Shown in pieces: positions 1 through 4,729 of a DNA stretch of 5,121 nt (position 1 is its first letter; each line of letters begins with the position of its first letter). The notes under the pieces were generated by a model. It made no database searches, was not told the DNA's origin, and saw only the letters and a list, made by a program, of their open reading frames with translations. Location of the stretch: contig JAHZFC010000149.1 in NCBI GenBank assembly GCA_019421525.1, positions 1 through 5,121 of the forward strand, read 5' to 3'. The position numbers and the translations under genes are program-made. The DNA is from Clostridiales bacterium (lineage in GTDB: Bacteria > Bacillota > Clostridia > Oscillospirales > Oscillospiraceae).

Positions 1-471
1 GACACAGTCCCGGAGATAGGGGCGTTTTTCTATGATGGTGCCCCAAGCCGCCCAAACCGCAGGGGTAAAACCCGCCCCCACCTGGGAGAGGACATACCGA
101 AAGGCCTTCATGTTCTCCCGGTGGAGGGCCTGGTTATAGGTCCGCTCCATGTCGTCCGGATCAGTGGCCCGCTGGGCGTAGACGTTGAACATGATGAAGC
201 TGTCGTACCCGTTGTGGAGGGCCACTCGCTCCACCGATCTCAGGGTGTTGTCCAGATGGTCCGGGGCGGCGGTGGACGGGTTGATGCCCACGCAGATCAG
301 GGGCTTTTCCCCCCGGGTGCCCAGGATGTAACGGTATTCCGAGTAAACATTGGGGACATACAGCCATTTTTGGCAGTCATAGTCCGGGCTGGGCCGCTGG
401 GCGGCGGAGAGCGCCTGGTCAAAGGGGACCAGGTCCAGCAGGGCGGTGTCGCCCGAGGGGATGTGGGGCAT
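1..471 (-). CDS. DUF1643 domain-containing protein (5' part; runs off the window)
   Basis: The minus strand is open from ATG at 471 to base 1, giving 157 residues with the C-terminus outside the window. The start is well supported: AAGGAGG at 486-480 lies 8 bases before the ATG. The family signature is visible: a YRYILGTRG segment (about 46-54), then ICVGINPSTA (59-68), LRSVERVALHNGYDSFIMFNVYAQRAT read as two adjacent blocks (77-92 and 93-103), and a following DPDDM. In DUF1643 proteins (Pfam) these are the conserved 'GINPS-A', 'GYD-F' and 'N-Y-QRAT-P-D' blocks. The biochemical function of the family is not established, and none is assigned here. No signal peptide or membrane segment is seen, so the product is probably cytoplasmic. 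It is transcribed divergently from the lipoprotein gene and has a long leader containing a strong hairpin. Family assignment is confident; function is unknown. Confidence 0.88.
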   Translation of the reverse strand, partial: MPHIPSGDTALLDLVPFDQALSAAQRPSPDYDCQKWLYVPNVYSEYRYILGTRGEKPLICVGINPSTAAPDHLDNTLRSVERVALHNGYDSFIMFNVYAQRATDPDDMERTYNQALHRENMKAFRYVLSQVGAGFTPAVWAAWGTIIEKRPYLRDCV

Positions 472-496
472 GGTCAGAGCCTCCTTGAGGATGGGT

Positions 497-532
497 CGTT
501 CCGCGGCCGCCGGTCTCGGCGGTCGCGGAACG
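497..532 (-). other. Strong hairpin in the DUF1643 mRNA leader
   Basis: Arms 497-512 and 517-532 pair over 16 bp around the four-base loop 513-516, with one G-T wobble (506/523). On the minus strand this lies downstream of the predicted start of transcription (about 582) and ends about 10 bases before the AAGGAGG ribosome binding site. No T-run follows it, so it is not an intrinsic terminator. A leader structure affecting mRNA stability or translation is possible. A protein-binding palindrome in DNA is the alternative. Confidence 0.7.
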
Positions 533-588
533 GGGTCACGCGGCACAGCCGCACGGATCGACCAGAGCCGGCCGATCCAGCTGACACT

Positions 589-617
589 ATCATACCAGCA
601 AAGGGGCGGCGGCGCAA
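589..617 (-). promoter_or_regulatory. Sigma-A-type promoter for the DUF1643 gene
   Basis: On the minus strand, TTGCGC (617-612) is followed after 17 bases by TATGAT (594-589). Transcription would start near 582, leaving a leader of about 110 bases before the ATG at 471. The -10 box and spacing are good; the -35 box matches the consensus TTGACA at four of six bases. Confidence 0.6.
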
Positions 618-625
618 GCGGGCAG

Positions 626-692
626 TTTGTAACCATTGTTGGGAAAACTGTAACCGTTGTTACGCTTTTCAGAAAATCTGTAACCATTTGTA
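626..692. promoter_or_regulatory. Three TGTAACC direct repeats between divergent promoters
   Basis: TGTAACC(A/G)TT occurs at 628, 649 and 679, all in the same orientation, 21 and 30 bases apart (about two and three helical turns). The second and third copies are preceded by AAAA. The middle copy is also an inverted repeat, GTAAC-CGTT-GTTAC (650-663). The array is centred at about 660, midway between the two predicted transcription starts (about 582 minus and 740 plus), and its edges lie about 46-48 bases from each. That geometry fits a shared transcription-factor binding region. The factor is unknown: the minus-strand reading GGTTACA only loosely recalls Gram-positive response-regulator boxes. 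Confidence 0.55.
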
Positions 693-724
693 TCCGGGAT
701 CGGGAGGATTTGTGCTGAGATCCC

Positions 725-733
725 TGCTATACT
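725..733 (+). promoter_or_regulatory. Extended -10 promoter for the lipoprotein gene
   Basis: TGCTATACT is an extended -10 element (TGn plus TATACT at 728-733). No good -35 hexamer sits 16-18 bases upstream, which suggests a need for an activator; the repeats at 626-692 are candidate sites. The start would be near 740, giving a leader of about 60 bases. A small 6-bp hairpin (762-767 with 773-778) lies just before the ribosome binding site. Confidence 0.5.
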
Positions 734-800
734 GGACTTAGCTGAGATACGGCAAAACGCCGCCCGCAGTCCGCGGGCATGGGGAAGAGGAGGCGCTCAT

Positions 801-1406
801 ATGAGACGAATGACCTGGATGGCGGCCGGCCTGGCCGCGGCGCTGCTCCTGTGCCTGCTGGTCGGATGCCGGACGGAGACAGAGAAGACGGCGCTGACCG
901 AGGGCGAGCTGGACGAGCTGAGCACATGGCTCAGCCAGCCTGGGGTGTGCGAACTGTTCCGCAGCGGCTTCAACAAGGGGGAGGAGGCCGACCTGTCCGA
1001 CATGTTTTACGACGGCGCGGGGCTGGACATGGGCGAGCTGACCCAGGAGGAACGGGACGCCCTGGCCGGACAGGGCGCGGAGCCGGGCCTGGACGTGGTC
1101 AAGGTGACCATGGAGCAGGTCCGGGGGCTGGTCGCCGAGCGGCTGGGAGTGGAAAAGGTCAGCGTGGACTGGCTCCGGGCGAAGATGGCGGACTGGATTT
1201 ATCTGGCGCAGTTCGACGCCTTCTACCACATCCACGGAGACACCCTCATGAGGAACGTCACCTGCGACAGCGGCACCCGGGAGGCGGACGGCAGCCTGCT
1301 GGTGGACTGCCGGTGCTCTGACCTGGAGATCGGGCGGGTGGTGCGCCTGTACCCCAATGAGGGGGGCGGCTACCGCATTGGCTACATCCGGGCGCCGGGG
1401 GGTTGA
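801..1406 (+). CDS. Putative lipoprotein of unknown function
   Basis: The gene encodes 201 residues. The ATG at 801 is preceded by GAGGAGG (787-793) at 7-base spacing, and the N-terminus is a complete lipoprotein signal peptide: positive residues R2-R3, a hydrophobic core 7-21, and lipobox L20-V21-G22-C23. The mature protein should therefore be lipid-anchored through Cys23 on the outer face of the membrane. The acidic mature part has no catalytic motif I recognise. It contains ELFRSGFNK (51-59), DLSDMFYDGAG (64-74), a block from DWIYLAQFDAFYHIHGDT (131-148) and a Cys pair C155/C170 with C172 nearby. The 'DLSDMFYDGAG' and 'HGDT' blocks resemble conserved uncharacterised lipoproteins of gut clostridia, from memory only. 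It appears monocistronic, with a hairpin terminator at 1451-1481. Lipoprotein status is confident; function is not assigned. Confidence 0.87.
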   Translation: MRRMTWMAAGLAAALLLCLLVGCRTETEKTALTEGELDELSTWLSQPGVCELFRSGFNKGEEADLSDMFYDGAGLDMGELTQEERDALAGQGAEPGLDVVKVTMEQVRGLVAERLGVEKVSVDWLRAKMADWIYLAQFDAFYHIHGDTLMRNVTCDSGTREADGSLLVDCRCSDLEIGRVVRLYPNEGGGYRIGYIRAPGG

Positions 1407-1420
1407 GCGGCCCCAGGTCC

Positions 1421-1449
1421 TTGACCCGCCGGGGAAATTCGGATATACT
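1421..1449 (+). promoter_or_regulatory. Sigma-A promoter for sfsA
   Basis: TTGACC (1421-1426), a 17-base spacer and TATACT (1444-1449) form a near-consensus promoter. Transcription would start near 1456, about 47 bases before the sfsA ATG. The -10 box ends one base before the hairpin at 1451, so an RNA starting here lacks the outer part of that hairpin's left arm. Confidence 0.75.
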
Positions 1450-1450
1450 C

Positions 1451-1481
1451 AAATGCAGCCGGGGTTTCCCGGCTGCATTTT
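1451..1481 (+). terminator. Intrinsic terminator of the lipoprotein gene
   Basis: Arms 1451-1463 and 1468-1480 form a perfect 13-bp stem around the loop GTTT, ending in TTTT (1478-1481). It lies 45 bases after the lipoprotein stop. The A-run at the left base and the T-run at the right mean it could also act on the opposite strand. Confidence 0.75.
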
Positions 1482-1853
1482 GCGCGAAGAGGGGAATTTC
1501 CCATGAAATATGAACACATCGTCCCGGCGGTGTTCCTGTCCCGGCCCAACCGCTTCATCGCCCGGGTGGAGCTGGACGGGCGGGAGGAGACCGTCCACGT
1601 GAAGAACACAGGCCGGTGCAGGGAGCTGCTCATCCCCGGGCGCACCGTCTGGCTGGAGAAGAGCGCAAACCCCGCCCGTAAGACCGGGTACGACCTGGTC
1701 GCCGTGGACAAGGACGGCCTGCTCATCAACATGGACGCCCAGGCCCCCAACCAGGTGTTCGCCGAGTGGGCCCGGGCCGGGGGCTTTGTGGACGGCCTGA
1801 CCCTGCTGCGGCCGGAGACCACCTGGGGCTCCTCCCGGTTCGACTTCTACTGG

Positions 1854-1946
1854 GAGGCGGAGCGGCCGGCGTGCGGGTGCTGGGCATGGGCTGCCGGGTG
1901 AGGCCGGACAGCCGGAAGGGGGACCAGCCGGCGGCAGTGGCGCTGA
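1854..1946 (+). repeat. Inserted second copy of the sfsA 3' end (copy A)
   Basis: This stretch aligns with 2165-2258. From 1871 to 1946 it is collinear with 2183-2258 at an offset of 312 bases, with 67 of 76 identical. The first part (1854-1870) matches 2165-2182 except for one missing base near 1860, which is where the sfsA frame breaks. Both copies begin with GAGGCGG and end with GTGGCGCTGA. It encodes GVRVLGMGCRVRPDS and then DQPAAVAL, a C-terminal SfsA motif placed mid-protein. It is the displaced copy, because the motif's family position is the C-terminus. Confidence 0.85.
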
Positions 1947-2164
1947 GAGGGTTTGTGGAGGTCAAGGGCTGTACCCTGGAGGAGGACGGCCTGGCCATGT
2001 TCCCCGACGCGCCCACCCAGCGGGGGGTGAAGCACCTCCACGAGCTGGCCGCCGCCCAGGGAGAGGGGTATGAGTGCACGGTGTGCATCATCATACAGAT
2101 GAAGGGCTGCCGCCTGTTCTGCCCCAACGAGCGCACCCATCCGGAGTTCGGCGCTGCCCTGCGT

Positions 2165-2258
2165 GAGGCGGCGGCGGCCGGCGTGCGGGTGCTGGCCATG
2201 GACTGCCGGGTGACGCCGGACAGCCTGACGGTGGACCAGCCGGTGTCTGTGGCGCTGA
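2165..2258 (+). repeat. Native sfsA 3' end duplicated upstream (copy B)
   Basis: This copy encodes GVRVLAMDCRVTPDS and then DQPVSVAL at the expected C-terminal place of SfsA, directly before the end of the protein (KMQERI, stop). It is taken as the parent of copy A. Confidence 0.85.
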
Positions 2259-2347
2259 AAATGCAAGAGAGAATATAAAAACTTGCATAAATTTCAAAAA
2301 TAAACGGACCTGAATTGGTTGCGGGTCACAAAATTGAACATGATGGG

Positions 2348-2376
2348 TTGACATCGTGCAGAAATGCGGGTATACT
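2348..2376 (+). promoter_or_regulatory. Consensus sigma-A promoter for the Amt-P-II gene
   Basis: TTGACA (2348-2353), a 17-base spacer and TATACT (2371-2376) form a nearly perfect promoter. The start would be near 2383, giving a 151-base leader before the ATG at 2534. The upstream stretch 2270-2340 is AT-rich, unlike the rest of the window, and could act as an UP element. I found no GlnR-type TGTNA-N7-TNACA box. Confidence 0.8.
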
Positions 2377-2389
2377 TCCCCCATCGAGC

Positions 2390-2420
2390 AAAGGCGCTCC
2401 GGATCTCCCGGAGCGCCTTT
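2390..2420 (+). terminator. Terminator-like hairpin between sfsA and amt, inside the amt leader
   Basis: Arms 2390-2402 and 2408-2420 form a perfect 13-bp stem (AAAGGCGCTCCGG and its complement) with a five-base loop. Only TTTC follows, so termination may be weak. It would stop read-through from sfsA in the plus direction. It also begins about 7 bases after the predicted amt transcription start, so amt transcripts must pass it. Terminator or leader attenuator are both possible. Confidence 0.6.
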
Positions 2421-2533
2421 CTGATCATCGCGATGGGGCGTATCCGAAAGAGAGGGATATGCCCTGTTCTCATTTTTGCCGCGGCACAGACCGAAGGGGG
2501 GACGTGGGAGCGCGGCGCAGGGGAGGAAACGCT

Positions 2534-4270
2534 ATGGAGTTTTCGATCATTGACACATTATGGGTCCTGCTGGCGGCCATCCTGGTGTTCTTCATGAACC
2601 TGGGCTTCGCCTCGGTGGAGGCGGGCTTTGCCAGGGCCAAGAACACGGTGAACATCCTGTCCAAGAATTTCATCGTCTTTGCCATCTCGTCCCTGGGCTT
2701 CATGCTGCTGGGCTGGGGGCTGATGTTCGGCGGGGACGATCTCTTCGTGGGCACCGAGCACCTGTTCATCCTGGGACAGTCCGACCTGTCCTTCTACGAC
2801 GACACCCTGACCTCATCCGTGCCTTTCTGGGGCAAGTTCTTCTTCCAGCTGGTGTTCTGCGGAACGGCGGCCACCATCGTGTCCGGCGCGGTGGCCGAGC
2901 GGATCAAGTACATCTCCTTCATCATCTTCTCCTTTGTGCTCACCCTGGTGATCTATCCCATCGTGGGCCACTGGATCTGGGGCGGCGGCTGCCTGAGCCA
3001 GCTGGGCTTCCTGGACTTTGCCGGCGACAGCGCGGTCCACCCCGTGGGCGGCTGGGCGGCCCTGTCCGGCGCGCTCATCCTGGGCCCCCGCATCGGCAAG
3101 TACGGCAAGGACGGAAAGCCCCGGGCCATCCCGGGACACAACATGTCCCTGGCAGTGATCGGCCTGTTCGTGCTCTGGCTGGGCTGGTTCGGCTTCAACC
3201 CCGGCTCCACCATGAGCTTTGAAAGCCCCTCCGACGTGATGCACATCCTGGTGACCACCAACACCTCCGCCATCGCCGCGGTGCTCACCTCCACCATCAC
3301 CGCCTGGGTCTTCCTGGGGAAACCGGACCTGGGCATGACCATCAACGGCTGTCTGGCGGGTCTGGTGGGCATCACCGGCGGCTGCGCCTATGTGACGGTG
3401 GAGATATCTCTGCTCATTGGGGCCATCGCTGGTGTGATCGTGGTGTTCCTGGTGGTGTTCTTTGACCGCATCAAGATCGACGACCCCGTGGGCGCCACCT
3501 CGGTCCACCTGGGCTGCGGCGTGTTCGGCACCATCTGCGTGGGCCTGTTCGCCAAGGAGGGGGTCACCACTTTGTCCACCACCAACGGCCTGTTCTACGG
3601 CGGCGGCTTCTCCCTACTGGGGGTGGAGCTGCTGGGCATCGTGGCCGTGGGCGCGTTCACCTTCGTCACCTCGTCCATCGTGTGGCTGGTGCTGAAAAAG
3701 ACCATCGGCATCCGGGTGTCCCGGGAGGAGGAGCTGGCCGGCCTTGACATCGGCGAGCACGGCAACATGGCCTATCCTGACTTCGCAGCGGCGGCCACTG
3801 TCGGGGAGTTTTCCTCGGAGGAGGAGGGCGCCAAGCCCGTTCCCGCTCCGTCGGTCAGCGCCGACGAGGCGGTGCCCGTGGTCCACAAGGCCGCCCCGGC
3901 CAGCGACGGCGGGCCCAAGCTGACGAGGGTGTCCATCATCACCAACCAGTCCCGGTTCGCCCAGCTCCAGGATGCGCTGGAGAAGCTGGGGGTCACCGGC
4001 ATGACGGTGACCAACGTGTTCGGCTACGGCGTCCAGAAGGGGCATACGACCTATTACCGGGGTGCTCCTGTGGAGGCCCGGCTGCTGCCCAAGATGAAGA
4101 TCGATGTGGTCATCAGCAAGATCCCCACCCAGACCCTGGTGGAGACGGCCAAGCGGGCCCTGTACACCGGCAATGTGGGCGACGGCAAGATCTTCGTCTA
4201 TGACGTGGAGCAGGTGGTCAAGGTCCGCACCGGCGAGACCGGCTACGACGCCCTCCAGGACGAGGAATAA
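2534..4270 (+). CDS. amt: Ammonium transporter (Amt) fused to a C-terminal P-II regulatory domain
   Basis: The gene encodes 578 residues. ATG 2534 is chosen because GGGGAGG lies about 8 bases upstream and Amt homology begins there; the frame stays open further upstream without homology. Residues 1-395 form the Amt/Mep/Rh channel with about 11 membrane helices. By comparison with E. coli AmtB, the twin pore histidines are H169 and H325, with D161 (LDFAG), W149 (HWIWGGG), F108 and F221 as the Phe gate and S225 (WFGFNPGS). The conserved cytoplasmic tail EEELAGLDIGEHG (398-410) follows. An Ala/Pro/Glu-rich linker (about 417-460) leads to a complete P-II domain (463-575): T-loop GYGVQKGHTTYYRGAP (497-512), B-loop TGNVGDGKIF (545-554) and C-loop RTGETG (565-570). 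Q501 and K520 match the 2-oxoglutarate-binding Q39/K58 of GlnK, and R509 matches the R47 that plugs AmtB. The uridylylated Tyr51 is replaced by V513. The protein probably imports ammonium across the cytoplasmic membrane and shuts itself according to ATP/ADP and 2-oxoglutarate. Both families are trimers, so a 1:1 fusion fits. Confidence 0.95.
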   Translation: MEFSIIDTLWVLLAAILVFFMNLGFASVEAGFARAKNTVNILSKNFIVFAISSLGFMLLGWGLMFGGDDLFVGTEHLFILGQSDLSFYDDTLTSSVPFWGKFFFQLVFCGTAATIVSGAVAERIKYISFIIFSFVLTLVIYPIVGHWIWGGGCLSQLGFLDFAGDSAVHPVGGWAALSGALILGPRIGKYGKDGKPRAIPGHNMSLAVIGLFVLWLGWFGFNPGSTMSFESPSDVMHILVTTNTSAIAAVLTSTITAWVFLGKPDLGMTINGCLAGLVGITGGCAYVTVEISLLIGAIAGVIVVFLVVFFDRIKIDDPVGATSVHLGCGVFGTICVGLFAKEGVTTLSTTNGLFYGGGFSLLGVELLGIVAVGAFTFVTSSIVWLVLKKTIGIRVSREEELAGLDIGEHGNMAYPDFAAAATVGEFSSEEEGAKPVPAPSVSADEAVPVVHKAAPASDGGPKLTRVSIITNQSRFAQLQDALEKLGVTGMTVTNVFGYGVQKGHTTYYRGAPVEARLLPKMKIDVVISKIPTQTLVETAKRALYTGNVGDGKIFVYDVEQVVKVRTGETGYDALQDEE

Positions 4271-4296
4271 AAGGGCGAGCTCCCGACAAAGACAGC

Positions 4297-4322
4297 CAAC
4301 GATTTTCGTTGTTTCTTCTTTT
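4297..4322 (+). terminator. Probable intrinsic terminator of amt
   Basis: CAACGA (4297-4302) pairs with TCGTTG (4306-4311) around a TTT loop. The T-rich tract TTTCTTCTTTT (4312-4322) follows, beginning 41 bases after the stop. The stem is only 6 bp, but an upstream AAGA could pair with TCTT in the tract and lengthen it. The following hairpin at 4327-4364 may reinforce it. Confidence 0.6.
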
Positions 4323-4326
4323 CATC

Positions 4327-4505
4327 ACGCGAAGGGCGCGGGCTTTTGCCCGTGCCCTTCGCGTTACTCCATGAAAAAGGCATTGCCTTTTTCATGGATA
4401 GGTTACGGCCCGTTTCGTCGCACTCACTTCGCTCGCACGCTCACGGGCCGAGAGGTGTTTTCGTAATGGGGCCCCATCCAAAACGTCCCTTCGTTTTGGA
4501 TGGGG
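4327..4505. repeat. Cluster of palindromes resembling a dispersed intergenic repeat
   Basis: Four inverted repeats lie almost end to end. The first is 4327-4343 with 4348-4364 (17 bp, one wobble, loop TTTT). The second is 4368-4381 with 4385-4398 (14 bp, loop ATT). The third is CGGCCCGT 4406-4413 with ACGGGCCG 4443-4450, enclosing a segment with repeated TCGCAC and flanked by TTACG (4403) and CGTAA (4462). The fourth is 4472-4485 with 4492-4505 (14 bp, perfect). ATGGGGCCCCAT at 4466-4477 is itself a palindrome. No gene is supported here. The density and modular build suggest a mobile or dispersed palindromic repeat; multiple terminators are the alternative. Confidence 0.6.
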
Positions 4506-4667
4506 GAGGAGCGGCAAGGGAGTGCAGGGCAGAATACCCGCCAGGGTGTTTTGCCCGGAACGGACTTTGCCGTGACGATATGCCCTGGCCGAAAACTGAT
4601 TTGAACTACTGCGCGCCCGCTGGAGCGCGCGGACTGTGCGAGGCTGTTCCGCGGACTGGAATAGGGT
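4506..4667. other. Non-coding stretch with a possible folded element
   Basis: No convincing gene is present. CAGGGCA (4525-4531) pairs with TGCCCTG (4581-4587). Inside are two smaller hairpins, AATACCC-GCCA-GGGTGTT (4533-4550) and ACGG/CCGT (4560-4573), so a three-way junction is possible. CGCGGACTG is repeated at 4628 and 4650. No promoter was found for an RNA here. It may simply be the rest of the palindromic repeat region. Confidence 0.25.
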
Positions 4668-4696
4668 TTGATTCTATCGCGTTTTTCTGGTATAAT
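4668..4696 (+). promoter_or_regulatory. Sigma-A promoter of the helicase gene
   Basis: TTGATT (4668-4673), a 17-base spacer and a perfect TATAAT (4691-4696) with an extended -10 TGG form a strong promoter. Transcription would start near 4703, about 27 bases before the ATG at 4730. Confidence 0.8.
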
Positions 4697-4729
4697 TGCT
4701 CCATTCGACATAAAGGACTGAATGATCCC

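Larger units (their letters stand above)
1503..2278 (+). pseudogene. sfsA: sfsA, DNA/RNA nuclease SfsA family, frameshifted with an internal duplication
   Basis: The 5' frame runs from ATG 1503 to a stop at 1899-1901. It carries the SfsA N-terminal part: FLSRPNRFIARVELDG (11-26), VKNTGRCREL (33-42), and GSSRFDFYWE (109-118). The rest continues in the -1 frame to a stop at 2276-2278: FVEVKGCTLEEDG (1952-1990), FPDAPTQRGVKHLHEL, an MKGC-LFCPN region and the C-terminal CRVTPDS block. Asp114 of RFDF and the E-x-K of VEVK (1958-1966) are the likely PD-(D/E)XK metal-site residues. About 27-30 codons that do not belong in SfsA separate them; these copy the gene's own 3' end (see repeats). Adding one base near 1860 restores a single frame of 258 codons; without the insert it would be about 230, the usual family length. 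The start has a modest GAGGGG site (1489-1494). SfsA was named for stimulating sugar fermentation in E. coli and is annotated as a nuclease. The product here is probably inactive unless the frameshift is a sequence error. Confidence 0.85.

Noticed and set aside
626..692. CRISPR array or plasmid-type iterons
   Set aside because: There are only three short repeats with unequal spacing, no spacers of CRISPR size, and no replication gene nearby. Promoter geometry explains them better.
121..741. Plus-strand open frame of 206 codons opposite DUF1643
   Set aside because: It is antisense to a clear DUF1643 match and crosses the divergent promoter region.
1854..2258. Template/variable repeat pair of a diversity-generating retroelement
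   Set aside because: Differences are not concentrated at adenines on either strand, the gene is not a known target type, and no reverse transcriptase is in the window.
2315..2533. Upstream extension of the amt frame (73 codons)
   Set aside because: It spans the promoter -10 box and the hairpin, has no Amt homology, and the start at 2534 has a good ribosome binding site.
2813..3508. Minus-strand open frame of 231 codons inside amt
   Set aside because: It is a shadow of the GC-rich Amt frame. Its product is a His/Gly/Gln-rich composition without motifs, while the plus strand shows the full Amt pore.
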